Both the position numbers and the translations under genes were made by a program. Below, one piece after another: positions 9,531-17,542 of a stretch of DNA of 42,380 bases. Each line of letters opens with the position of its first letter. Position 1 is the stretch's first letter. The notes beneath the pieces were generated by a model. The model made no database searches. It had not been told where the DNA came from and worked only from the letters and a program-made list of their open reading frames with translations. Source of the DNA: Acidobacteriaceae bacterium. Lineage in GTDB: Bacteria; Acidobacteriota; Terriglobia; Terriglobales; Acidobacteriaceae. Location: contig PLOI01000122.1 of NCBI GenBank assembly GCA_003142015.1, positions 1 to 42,380 of the forward strand, given 5' to 3'.

Positions 9531-10664
9531 ATGGCCTCCCAACTCTCCTTCGCGTGGTTTGCATGGAAGAATCTCTGGCGCAGACGCCTCCGGACGGCGC
9601 TGACGCTGGGCGGGATCGCGATGGCTATCGCTGCCTTTGTGGGACTGGTGGGCTTTTCCCGCTCCTTTGAGCATGAATGGCTGCGCATGTACCTGAGCAG
9701 CGGCACCGACATTGCGGTCGTTCAGCAAACTTTTCTGAACACCTCAATGGACGAGTCGGCCGGGGCGACGCTAAAGGCATTGCCGACGGTTCGCCAGGCA
9801 ACTCCGATGATCCTTAACCTGATGGACCTGACGCCGGAGGTTAACGCTCTGGCCTACGGCTGGAAGGCTGACTCCTACGAATTTGAATCGCTCACGTTGA
9901 AGTCCGGTCGGCGCTTTCGGGACGGCCAACCGGAGGTGATGCTTGGCGATCTCCTGGCCGCAAGCCTGAAAAAAAATGCCGGCGACACGCTGGAGATTCA
10001 GGGTTCGCCGTTCACTGTGGCTGGCATTTACCACGGGGGCTCGGCACTGGAAGCTGGCGCGGTGATTATGCCGCTGGATCAGATGCAAAAGCTGGGCAGC
10101 CTGGAAGGCAAGGTAACAGCGTTTCATGTGCGGCTGTGGCCGGCTCCGATGGGCGAGGCACCCGAACACTATTTGGCGAGGGCGCAAGCTCAGATTGAGA
10201 CCGCACTGCCGGGTCTGCGCGCGGTTCCAGCGGCTGAGCGCGCCAGCAACAACCAGCTTGTGCTGCTAGCCCACGCCGCAGCATGGGGCACATCATCCAT
10301 CGCGCTGCTGATCGGCATTCTGGGCATCGCCAACACCATGGCGATGTCCGTCTTCGAGCGGACGCGCGAGATCGGCATTTTGCGCGCGCTGGGGTGGAAG
10401 CGCTGGCGGGTTCTGGTGCTGATCGAGATGGAAGCGGCTGTGCTGGGATTGGCCGGCGGAGTTCTGGGCATTGTCGTGGGGTGGGCTGCTCTGCGCCTGC
10501 TGGCCGCGCTGCCGCAGACGGCGAGCATCGTCTCCGCGTCGTTTCCGCTGCTGCTCTTGGCCGAAGCGCTGGGCATCGCCGTAGTGGCCGGACTGGCGGC
10601 CGGGTTCATTCCCGCCTGGCGCGGGGCACATCTTTCGCCGGTGGAGGCTCTGCGCCATGACTAG
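9531..10664 (+). CDS. ABC transporter permease, FtsX/MacB-like
   Basis: A 377-residue inner-membrane permease of the FtsX/MacB/LolCE class. It has one N-terminal membrane helix (about 20-45, preceded by the basic WKNLWRRRLRT), a periplasmic MacB-type core domain (about 45-235) and three C-terminal helices (about 248-275, 300-325, 345-370) in the FtsX fold. The motif FERTREIGILRALGWKR between helices is diagnostic and is the coupling region for the ATPase. The product overlaps the ATPase gene by 8 bases. Family members do not import solutes; they transmit ATPase motion to the periplasm, to extract lipoproteins, export macrolides or activate hydrolases. The LolA-like gene two genes on favours lipid or lipoprotein handling. 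No clear Shine-Dalgarno site precedes the ATG. Confidence 0.88.
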   Translation: MASQLSFAWFAWKNLWRRRLRTALTLGGIAMAIAAFVGLVGFSRSFEHEWLRMYLSSGTDIAVVQQTFLNTSMDESAGATLKALPTVRQATPMILNLMDLTPEVNALAYGWKADSYEFESLTLKSGRRFRDGQPEVMLGDLLAASLKKNAGDTLEIQGSPFTVAGIYHGGSALEAGAVIMPLDQMQKLGSLEGKVTAFHVRLWPAPMGEAPEHYLARAQAQIETALPGLRAVPAAERASNNQLVLLAHAAAWGTSSIALLIGILGIANTMAMSVFERTREIGILRALGWKRWRVLVLIEMEAAVLGLAGGVLGIVVGWAALRLLAALPQTASIVSASFPLLLLAEALGIAVVAGLAAGFIPAWRGAHLSPVEALRHD

Positions 10665-11322
10665 CCCACTGCTGCAAGTGCGCGCCTTGCGCAAGAGCTA
10701 CGACGAGGGACGGATCGAAGCCCTGCGCGGCGTTGATCTCTCCATCACTGCCGGAGAGTTCCTCGCCATCAGCGGACCGAGCGGCAGCGGCAAATCCACC
10801 TTGCTGCAACTGCTGGGCGGGCTTGACACTCCCACCAGCGGCGAGGTTCTTTTCAAGAACGCCCGGCTCGGCTCGACTATCAACCTGGATGTTTATCGGT
10901 CGCGGAATGTTGGATTCATCTTCCAGGCATTTCATCTGATGCCTACGCTGCGCGTCCTGGAAAACGTGCAGGTGCCGATGCTGGCCCTTAGCCCCTGCCC
11001 ACTGAAGCGCGCAGAACGGGCGGAGGCTTTGCTGAGCGAAATGGGCCTCGAACATCGTTTACGTCAGTATCCCAATGAACTATCTGCGGGCGAGCGGCAG
11101 CGGGTGGCGATTGCGCGGGCACTGGCCAACTCGCCGGAGATTCTATTGGCAGATGAGCCGACCGGAAATCTCGACAGCGTCAACTCTGCCCGCATCATGG
11201 ACATTCTTACCGGGATTCAAAAACAGCGCGGGATGACGCTGATTGTGGTGACGCACGAGAACGAGATTGCGCACTCGGCCGCCCGGCAGATTCGCCTGCG
11301 CGATGGAAGGATCGAGGCATGA
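10657..11322 (+). CDS. ABC transporter ATPase, LolD/MacB-type
   Basis: A 221-residue ATPase of the size and pattern of LolD/MacB/FtsE-type domains. Walker A is GPSGSGKST (about residues 40-48), Q-loop in VGFIFQAFHLMP, signature LSAGERQRVAIARAL (about 141-155; the usual SGGQQQR form is replaced by SAGERQR), Walker B LLADEPTGNLD (about 165-175), H-loop VVTHE. The start follows GGTGGAGG at 10640-10647 and lies inside the end of the permease gene. Its stop overlaps the next gene's ATG (11319-11322), so permease, ATPase and LolA-like genes form one translational unit. It powers the FtsX-type permease from the cytoplasmic face. Confidence 0.93.
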   Translation: MTSPLLQVRALRKSYDEGRIEALRGVDLSITAGEFLAISGPSGSGKSTLLQLLGGLDTPTSGEVLFKNARLGSTINLDVYRSRNVGFIFQAFHLMPTLRVLENVQVPMLALSPCPLKRAERAEALLSEMGLEHRLRQYPNELSAGERQRVAIARALANSPEILLADEPTGNLDSVNSARIMDILTGIQKQRGMTLIVVTHENEIAHSAARQIRLRDGRIEA

Positions 11323-12107
11323 GAGTCTCTTCCATTGCGGTGGCTGTCGCGTTGCTCTGCGCGACACCTTCCTACGGAGCGGATGTGAAGACGATGCTGG
11401 CGGCGCCGCGGCAACGCATCGAGATGGCAGATTACCGCGCCATCGGCCACCTTGTTCGCGTGCAGGCGAACGGCATCCGCATCAGCTATCCCATCACCAT
11501 CAAGGCCCACTGGTTTCCCGGCGTGCTGCGCGTATACATGGAGCTTGGCACGGGCTCAAAGACAGGCACGAATCCTGTGTCTAGTTTCTTCCATCTCCCT
11601 GCTCACATTCTCCTAGAGATGCGGCCCAATGGGCGAAATGTAGTCCAAATTGCACACCCAGGCGACGCAAATCCGGTTATTCTACCCTTCGATAAATGGA
11701 GCGACGGCCCGCTGGGCGCGGGATTCAGTTACGAGGATTTCCTGGAAGCGCAGTATTTCTGGCCGGGACAAACTCCGCAGGACAAGGCGATGTTTGGCGC
11801 GCGCGATTGCGACGTTGTCAAAAGTACACCTGGCGCGGTGGACAAGACACACTACACTGAGGTCACCAATTGGCTCGATCACGACATCGGCTTTCCGGTG
11901 TATGTGGAGAAGACGCTGAAAGGCGGAACGGTGAAGGAGTTTACTTACTTCGGGCTGCGCCAGAACGGCGGCGTCTGGTCGGCACACCAGGTGGAAGCGA
12001 AGATCCGTGGACAGGCTGGCTCAACTCTGCTCATCATCGACCGCGGCACGCCAAAGGCAAATCTCAGCCTGAATGACTTCAGTTCCGCGCAACTGACGCA
12101 TTTTTAG
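11319..12107 (+). CDS. LolA/TP0789-like outer-membrane lipoprotein-sorting protein
   Basis: A 262-residue exported protein. The signal peptide is MRVSSIAVAVALLCATPSYG with cleavage probably after SYGA (about residue 21). The mature part resembles the outer-membrane lipoprotein-sorting family related to LolA (TP-0789 type): a half-barrel with successive beta strands, such as YPITIKAHWFPGVLRVYMEL, an FSYEDFLEAQYFW segment, a single Cys in ARDCDVV, and the closing strands FPVYVEKTLKGG and GVWSAHQVEAKI. Such proteins are thought to bind acyl chains in the periplasm, and this family is often encoded with MacB/LolCDE-like ABC genes, as here. The ATG overlaps the ATPase stop codon. Substrate unknown; the family call rests on fold pattern plus context. 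Confidence 0.75.
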   Translation: MRVSSIAVAVALLCATPSYGADVKTMLAAPRQRIEMADYRAIGHLVRVQANGIRISYPITIKAHWFPGVLRVYMELGTGSKTGTNPVSSFFHLPAHILLEMRPNGRNVVQIAHPGDANPVILPFDKWSDGPLGAGFSYEDFLEAQYFWPGQTPQDKAMFGARDCDVVKSTPGAVDKTHYTEVTNWLDHDIGFPVYVEKTLKGGTVKEFTYFGLRQNGGVWSAHQVEAKIRGQAGSTLLIIDRGTPKANLSLNDFSSAQLTHF

Positions 12108-12115
12108 GACACGGA

Positions 12116-13144
12116 ATGGTCCTGCTTGTCTCTATATTCGGATTGGCCGCGGCTCTGGTTCTTTCGGGCATCGTGTACCAGTGCCTCGGGGCGCGTAGTG
12201 ACCGCCGACGCTACACCAGGGAAGGCCGTTGGATCGACATCGGAGGCAGGCGCAGGCTCTACCTGCTGGAAATGGGATCGGGAGACCCTACCGTACTGTT
12301 TGAGGCTGGAATTGCGGCCACCAATCTAAACTGGTTTCACATCCAGGAAGCAGTCGCGCGATTTGCTTCGACGGCATCCTATGACCGCTGTGGACTCGGC
12401 TGGAGCAGCCCCTGCCGCACGGCGCGCACGCCCGCGAATATCGCCGCTGAACTGCATCAACTGTTAGCAGGAGCTGGCATCAAGCCGCCTTACATCCTGG
12501 TGGGACATTCCTTTGGCGGGCTGGTGATGCGCCGCTTTGCCCTGAACTATCCAGGAGAAGTGATCAGCATTGTGCTGGTGGACCCCATGCGCTGCGAGGA
12601 ATGGCCGCCTCTGAACCCGAGCAAGCAATCCGAGATCGACCGTGGCAAGAAACTATTCCGTTTCGCCGTCCCGGCTGCGCGCATTGGACTTGCCCGCCTC
12701 GCTGTGACTTCGCTGTTCTTGCGCTCAGGCCGCACTGCGCAGCGGCTGGCCGGCACCGCCGGCGATGGTGGCCAGCATGTGCTCGACCGCATCAAAAACG
12801 AGGTGGGCAAGATGCCGCGGGAGGTCTGGCCCATGGTCGCCGCTCATTGGTCGCGGCCCGGCAACTTCGCCGGGATGCGCAGCCACGTCGAGGCAGTGCC
12901 CGACACCGTCCGGGAGATGCACAACGCCGAACCGATTCGGGATATCCCCGTACTGGTGTTGACCCCAGGAAAATCCACGCCGCTTTCCGACCATTGTCTT
13001 GCCCGCATAGGCTCCAGCGTACGGCAGGTGATTGCGCCCAAAAGCGCGCATTGGATTCATCTCGACCAACCGGATCTGGTGATTGATTCGATACGGGAGA
13101 TGGTGATGACCGCCGCCACGGAGACTATGGTCGCCGCCGATTGA
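12116..13144 (+). CDS. Alpha/beta hydrolase, membrane-anchored
   Basis: A 342-residue hydrolase. An N-terminal hydrophobic helix (about residues 2-24) anchors it in the membrane or exports it. The alpha/beta core starts at about 35. The nucleophile elbow is GHSFGG (about residue 128), preceded by YILV; an oxyanion-type segment FEAGIAATNLNW lies at about 60-75. Candidate acid and His are Asp in VLVDPMR or later, and His in KSAHWIHLDQPD (about 308-313). It resembles lipase/esterase-like hydrolases. It begins 8 bases after the LolA-like gene with AGGA just before its start, so it belongs to the ABC operon. A role on a lipid carried by that system is possible but not shown. Confidence 0.8.
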   Translation: MVLLVSIFGLAAALVLSGIVYQCLGARSDRRRYTREGRWIDIGGRRRLYLLEMGSGDPTVLFEAGIAATNLNWFHIQEAVARFASTASYDRCGLGWSSPCRTARTPANIAAELHQLLAGAGIKPPYILVGHSFGGLVMRRFALNYPGEVISIVLVDPMRCEEWPPLNPSKQSEIDRGKKLFRFAVPAARIGLARLAVTSLFLRSGRTAQRLAGTAGDGGQHVLDRIKNEVGKMPREVWPMVAAHWSRPGNFAGMRSHVEAVPDTVREMHNAEPIRDIPVLVLTPGKSTPLSDHCLARIGSSVRQVIAPKSAHWIHLDQPDLVIDSIREMVMTAATETMVAAD

Positions 13145-13530
13145 GGCATCCGTTCGATTGAAGCGGGCTTTCCTGCATTGTTTGCCGTGCGCGATGTACG
13201 GCGCGGCGTTCCAGCAACAAATCCAGTCAGCGCAGCGTCTATGGCATTTCCAGGATTGCTTTAACCTGAAGACAGCGCGACCAGCCAAAGCAAGCGATAT
13301 GCGTGAGAAACGCTGCCTTTCCTGCCCGAATTCTCCCTAAAAACGCGGTTTCCAGGGCTTTTTGTTTACCATTTATATAACAGGTCATTCTTCGATACCT
13401 GGCGATACTTTACTGATTCCAGATTACTTACCCTCTCAGCCGAGGCAACGATGCACTCGGATAAAGGGCGTTTTTGGAGGGAGGGGGTGGGGAGGGTGTA
13501 GGTACGGACCGGTCACATCCCGTACTCTCA
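13145..13530. other. Intergenic region with G-quadruplex-type run
   Basis: Between the 3' ends of the hydrolase (plus) and the nucleotidyltransferase-like gene (minus). No convincing gene is seen; short open frames here lack ribosome sites and family signatures. An AT-rich patch (TTTACCATTTATATAAC, about 13369-13382) stands out. At 13479-13496 four G-runs of 3-5 are separated by single bases (GGG-A-GGGGG-T-GGGG-A-GGG), a strong G-quadruplex pattern. It forms the outer edge of the dispersed repeat that follows. Confidence 0.55.
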
Positions 13531-13641
13531 CGACCTCTTTGCCCGCTCGGACCACCAATTGACATTGTACGCCGATGGAAGATAATTCTCTGCAAACGGC
13601 GCGCGAATCTCGTCGCGGATGGGAAAACGACCCTGTCGGCT
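13531..13641 (+). repeat. Dispersed repeat, copy A
   Basis: Core of 111 bases matching 29592-29702 without gaps, with 11 differences counted by eye (about 90% identity). Long shared blocks include ACCACCAATTGACATTGT and ATGGGAAAACGACCCTG. A G-rich GAGGGGGT lies about 50 bases before the core in both copies, so the full unit may be about 165-170 bases. It ends 33 bases before the stop of the minus-strand nucleotidyltransferase-like gene. Both copies contain TTGACA (here 13559-13564), a 16-base spacer and GATAAT/GATAAC (here 13581-13586), a promoter-like pair that would read antisense into the neighbouring gene. Confidence 0.85.
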
Positions 13642-13674
13642 GTCGTTTCCGGGTACAGCAATTGTGGAACCGCC

Positions 13675-15711
13675 TTAACGCTTCCTTTCCGGCTTGCGAG
13701 CGGCTTTCTTGACTGCGGGCTTAGCGGCCTTGGTCGGCTTTGGCCTCGGAGCAGGGACCGGCTTCTTCCTGGCAGGCGCGGACTTGGGAGCCGGGGCCTT
13801 GGGCATAGCTTTGACCGACGGCTTTGCAGTAACTTTGGCCTTGACCGGCGTTTTGGCGGGAGCCTTGGCTGGCAGCTTTCCTTTTGGAGCCGGCTTCCGG
13901 GTGGGAGCGGCTTGGGCCGGCGTGGGCCTGGACTTGGGTCGAGCAGCGGGCGTGGTTGGCTTGGCCGCTGTCGAGGCAGGTTTTGCCGTGCGCACAGCCA
14001 CTGGTTTAGATTCCGGCTTTGGTTGAGCCTTGGGCTTGGGAGCCGATTGGGGCTTCTTTGCCTCTTCCGGCCTGGACGCGGTCTTGGGCAACGGAGCCGG
14101 CTTGTCGGGCTTGGGTTGGGCCGGCGGCTTGGGAACCGGAACCGATTTGGGAGCCGATTTGGAAGCCGATTTGGGAGCCGGTTTCGGATGACGGTCCTCT
14201 TCCTCATCCTCGTCATCTCCTGCAGTAGCTTCCGATTCCTCGGTGAGGTCAACGTCCAAATCGACCTTGGGAAGGTGCAAATCGAGGCCAAGGTCATCGT
14301 CGTCTCCGCCGAGGTCGTCCAGATCCTCATCGACTTCCAGGTGGTCTTCGGGCTCATCGTCGAAGGAGTCCCCTTTCAGCTTGGCCTCGGTGCCGCGTTT
14401 GGCGCGCGGCCGCTTGATGGTGACCTGGGGCGGCGGTGCGGGCGGCGAATACGGCTCAAGGAAAGCTCGGGCTTCTTCCGGCGTGGCGAGTTTGCCATCG
14501 AGCAGCTCGAGGAAAACGGTCTGCACGATCTCATGATAAGCAGGCAATTCGGGGGTAATGCGCATCTCCTGCATCAGGGTGTGAGGAATGCGCTGGCGGG
14601 CTTCTGGCCAGACTTTGAGGAAGAGATTAAAGCGTTCCTTGACGACCGCATCCTTGCTGGTAAACCCAAGCCATAGAACTGCTTCTGGATCATAGCTCGT
14701 GAAGAGCTTGAAGCCGGCCGAAGGGATGGAATTGTGCTTGGAGAGCAGCGCCTTGGCAAATCCGGCAGCCAGCGCATCCAGGCTGCTCCACTCCTCGACA
14801 AAGCCGGGGCGCAGCATCTGCTTCTTGAGAGTGGCTAGTTCCCTGCCTGCCAGCTTGGCGGTCAGCAACCGCATCTGCGCCGCCGACATATCGGGATGGA
14901 CTCCTTGCAAGAGCAACTCAACGGCCAGATCGTGCAAGGCTGTCAGCCCAGCCTCGTCGGCCTTGGCGGAGGTCCAGGCGGGGAACAGCTCCTTCATCCA
15001 ACCTTCGGCCTCAAACGCGCGCAAAACCTTCAACCCCTCTTCCTCGTGGCCGATCTGCTCCAACTCCTGCCTGCGGGCCTGGGCAGAGAGGTGTTCGATG
15101 ACGCCCTCTTCTTTGGCGTTAACGTAGCGAGTGCGGGTCTTGGGGTCCATCTCCCAGCCGAGGCGCGCGAGGTAGCGCGTGGCGCGAATCAGCAGGGATG
15201 GCTCTTCAAGGAAACCGTAATTGGAGACCAAGCGAAGGGTCCGAGACTCGATGTCCGCAGCGCCGTTCATGGGGTCCATCAGCAGTCCGAACGAGCCTTC
15301 GTTGAGAGAGATCGCCATGGCGTTGACGGTGAAGTCGCGGCGGCGAAGCTCCTCCTGAATGGAAGCGGGATGATAGACCGGCTTGCCGGGCTTAGGATAC
15401 TCAACGCGGTGCGTGCTGATCAGGTCAACGCGAACCGTGCCGGGAAAACATAGATAAAGGGCGCGGCTGGCTTCGTCTTCACCCCACACTTTGCCGCCAC
15501 TCTTCTCTATTGTTTTCTTTAGCTTGAGCGCATTTCCATGCATCGCAACTTCAAGATCGCGAACGGCATGGCCGCTGGTCAGGTCGCGCACCGCGTCCCC
15601 GGTGAGAAACAGGATGGTGCCGACTTCGAGTGCTACCTCGCGCAAGTGGCGCAAGGCGCTCTGTTGGTCGGCTGACAGCCGGTTTTCCAGAAGATAGATG
15701 TAGTCGGGCAT
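13675..15711 (-). CDS. tRNA nucleotidyltransferase/poly(A) polymerase-like protein with charged tail
   Basis: A 678-residue protein. The head (about 1-430) is a class II CCA-adding/poly(A) polymerase fold: motif A LTGDAVRDLTSG with DLEVAMHG (about 35-57), RVDLIST (about 100), motif B RRDFTVNAMAI (about 124), then RATRYLARLGWEMD as in the dimer/RNA-binding part. The usual GGxVRD is GDAVRD and the usual DxD is DLE, so two key positions differ. The fold normally ends near 430-450; here an acidic stretch (about 448-506, runs of Asp/Glu) is followed by about 170 residues of Lys, Pro and Ala repeats like histone H1. The gene is alone on its strand. It may be a real nucleotidyltransferase with relaxed motifs or a diverged paralogue; a separate canonical CCA enzyme would have to lie outside this window. 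Confidence 0.82.
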   Translation of the reverse strand: MPDYIYLLENRLSADQQSALRHLREVALEVGTILFLTGDAVRDLTSGHAVRDLEVAMHGNALKLKKTIEKSGGKVWGEDEASRALYLCFPGTVRVDLISTHRVEYPKPGKPVYHPASIQEELRRRDFTVNAMAISLNEGSFGLLMDPMNGAADIESRTLRLVSNYGFLEEPSLLIRATRYLARLGWEMDPKTRTRYVNAKEEGVIEHLSAQARRQELEQIGHEEEGLKVLRAFEAEGWMKELFPAWTSAKADEAGLTALHDLAVELLLQGVHPDMSAAQMRLLTAKLAGRELATLKKQMLRPGFVEEWSSLDALAAGFAKALLSKHNSIPSAGFKLFTSYDPEAVLWLGFTSKDAVVKERFNLFLKVWPEARQRIPHTLMQEMRITPELPAYHEIVQTVFLELLDGKLATPEEARAFLEPYSPPAPPPQVTIKRPRAKRGTEAKLKGDSFDDEPEDHLEVDEDLDDLGGDDDDLGLDLHLPKVDLDVDLTEESEATAGDDEDEEEDRHPKPAPKSASKSAPKSVPVPKPPAQPKPDKPAPLPKTASRPEEAKKPQSAPKPKAQPKPESKPVAVRTAKPASTAAKPTTPAARPKSRPTPAQAAPTRKPAPKGKLPAKAPAKTPVKAKVTAKPSVKAMPKAPAPKSAPARKKPVPAPRPKPTKAAKPAVKKAARKPERKR

Positions 15712-15910
15712 TCCGTTTCCTGCTTCCGCCTTCTGATTTCCTCGGCCAAGTATCTGATGTGCTTGCTCTTACAGCAGACTCTGGCCTTGGTTTCAAACCA
15801 GTACTCTAACACAAGTCGGCCCCGTTGGCTAGACCTCAATGCACCAGATTTGCGGCTTTTTCTTCTCTCCTTACTGGCAAGGCCCTCGGTTCGTGCGACA
15901 ATGCAGAGCG

Positions 15911-16429
15911 ATGGCCTCTCAACGCAAACCAGTGATCGTACGCAAGTTCTCCAGGGAGTGGTTCGCGGGCTACGCGGAGGCCGGCTTTGGCCAGGACGCT
16001 GCCGAGTTGGAGATTCTAGACCTGACCGGCAAGGTGCTGCGCATCGGCTGGGACCAGGTGAAGTGGGTCTGCTACGTGCGCGACTTCCCTGCCCAATCCG
16101 CTGACTCGGTTAATCCGGAGCGGCTCCTTCACAAGCGGTTTGCCATCCGGCCGCGGACTCCCGGCTTGTGGCTGCGCATGACCCTGACAGACGACGAGGA
16201 ACTGGAGGGCCTGGCGGCGAATGACCGCTCTCTGGTGGAAGGCGCCGGGCTGCTGCTCACCCCGCCAGACACGCGGTCGAATACGCAGAGGATTTATGTG
16301 CCGCGCCAGGCGATTCAGACTCTGGAAGTGGTGAGCATGATTGGCGCCGCAGGCCGCAAGCGGACTGAGGCAGCCGGTCAGGCAACAGAACAGCCGGAGC
16401 TGTTTCCGCAGGAGCCGGGTGGTGCGTAA
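15911..16429 (+). CDS. Conserved hypothetical protein
   Basis: About 172 residues from ATG 15911 (MASQRKPVIVRKFSREW). A longer in-frame start at 15839 exists, but its extra residues look like translated upstream sequence. The pattern VRKFSREWFAGY, then ILDLTGKVLRIGWDQVKWVCYVRDF, then LWLRMTLTDDEELEGLA reads as two copies of a small beta-rich, Sm-like module; this kind of protein recurs in Acidobacteria without an assigned function. The C-terminal 25 residues are low-complexity. No strong ribosome site is visible. It is transcribed toward lpxD 69 bases away and may share its transcript. Confidence 0.7.
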   Translation: MASQRKPVIVRKFSREWFAGYAEAGFGQDAAELEILDLTGKVLRIGWDQVKWVCYVRDFPAQSADSVNPERLLHKRFAIRPRTPGLWLRMTLTDDEELEGLAANDRSLVEGAGLLLTPPDTRSNTQRIYVPRQAIQTLEVVSMIGAAGRKRTEAAGQATEQPELFPQEPGGA

Positions 16430-16498
16430 GGGAGCCTGTTTCGCGTCTTCCTCGTCGGCCGACGCCGCTGTCGCGCCCATTCCGCTACAATTCCATCC

Positions 16499-17542
16499 AT
16501 GAAGTTAGGCGAGTTGGCAATGAGGCTAGGTGCGGAGTTGCGCGGAAACGCGGAGCTGGAAGTAACAGGCGTGAAAGGGATTGAGGAGGCCGGGCCGACG
16601 GAGGTTACCTTCGTGGCCAATCCCAAGTATGGGGGCCTGGCGCGCAAGACCAGGGCGGCGGCCGTGCTGGTCGAGCCGGAGTTCCCGGAGATTGAAGCGG
16701 CGACGCTGCGGCTCAAAAATCCCTATCTCGCCTTCTCGCGCACGCTGGGAATCTTCTATCAGCCGCCGGTTTACGCGCCCGGCATTCATCCAACGGCGGT
16801 CATCGATCCGACGGCGGTCATCGGCACGGGGGCGCACATTGGGGCTTACGTGGTGATTGGTCCCGGAGTGAAGCTGGGCGACCATGCCACGCTGCTGCCC
16901 CACGTGGTGCTCTACCCCGGCGTGGAGGCCGGTAGCTATTTCTTCGCTCATGCTCATGCCGTGGTGCGGGAGAACTGCGTTCTCGGCGATCACGTGACGC
17001 TGGAAAATGGCGTCATCATCGGCGCGGACGGTTTTGGGTTTGCCAAGAACGAGCAAGGCCACTGGGAAAAGATTCCGCAGTCGGGGCCAGTGCGGCTGGG
17101 CAACCGGGTGGACGTGCAGGCCAACGCGTGCATCGACCGGGCGACGGTGGGAGCGACCGAGATTGGCGACGGGACCAAGGTTGACAATTTAGTTCAGATC
17201 GGACACGGCTCGCACGTTGGGGAAAATACGCTGATTTGCGGGCAGGTGGGCCTGGCCGGCTCATCGGTGGTGGGCAACAACGCCATACTGGCCGGGCAGT
17301 CCGCAGTGGCCGGGCACTGCGCGCTGGGCGATGGGGTGATTTTGACCGCGCAAAGCGGCGTGTCACACGACGTGCCGGCAGGCAAGATGGTTTCCGGGTC
17401 GCCGGCGTTTGACAATCGCGTATGGCTGCGGGCGGTGACCATCTTCCAGCGGCTGCCGGAGTTGCTGAAGCGGCTGGATAAGGTCGAAAAGAAGCTGGCG
17501 GCACAAGAAGGCACAGCGGATGCAGATGGGAGTAAGGAATGA
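16499..17542 (+). CDS. lpxD: UDP-3-O-acylglucosamine N-acyltransferase LpxD
   Basis: A 347-residue enzyme of the normal LpxD length. It transfers a 3-hydroxyacyl chain from acyl-ACP to the amino group of UDP-3-O-acyl-glucosamine, the third step of lipid A synthesis, in the cytoplasm. The N-terminal uridine-binding domain spans about 1-100 (VTFVANPKY). The left-handed beta-helix of hexapeptide repeats spans about 100-310 (PTAVIDPTAVIGTGAHIG onwards), with the conserved GADGFGFA loop and the catalytic His in VQIGHGSHVG (about 240). The C-terminal helices (RLPELLKRLDKVEKKL) close the trimer. The stop overlaps the start of the lipoprotein gene by 4 bases. Confidence 0.96.
   Translation: MKLGELAMRLGAELRGNAELEVTGVKGIEEAGPTEVTFVANPKYGGLARKTRAAAVLVEPEFPEIEAATLRLKNPYLAFSRTLGIFYQPPVYAPGIHPTAVIDPTAVIGTGAHIGAYVVIGPGVKLGDHATLLPHVVLYPGVEAGSYFFAHAHAVVRENCVLGDHVTLENGVIIGADGFGFAKNEQGHWEKIPQSGPVRLGNRVDVQANACIDRATVGATEIGDGTKVDNLVQIGHGSHVGENTLICGQVGLAGSSVVGNNAILAGQSAVAGHCALGDGVILTAQSGVSHDVPAGKMVSGSPAFDNRVWLRAVTIFQRLPELLKRLDKVEKKLAAQEGTADADGSKE

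Noticed and set aside
13158-13340. Short plus-strand open frame after the hydrolase
   Set aside because: No ribosome site, no hydrophobic or domain pattern, and it crosses sequence that looks intergenic.
13677-14170. Dense GCC/GGC-type short repeats that look like a CRISPR or tandem array
   Set aside because: They encode the Lys/Pro/Ala repeats of the nucleotidyltransferase-like tail; no spacer-repeat regularity and no cas genes are present.
13428-14357. Long minus-strand open frame rich in Arg, Pro and Ser
   Set aside because: It is the shifted-frame shadow of the Lys/Pro/Ala-rich tail of the nucleotidyltransferase-like gene, which has the family motifs in its own frame.
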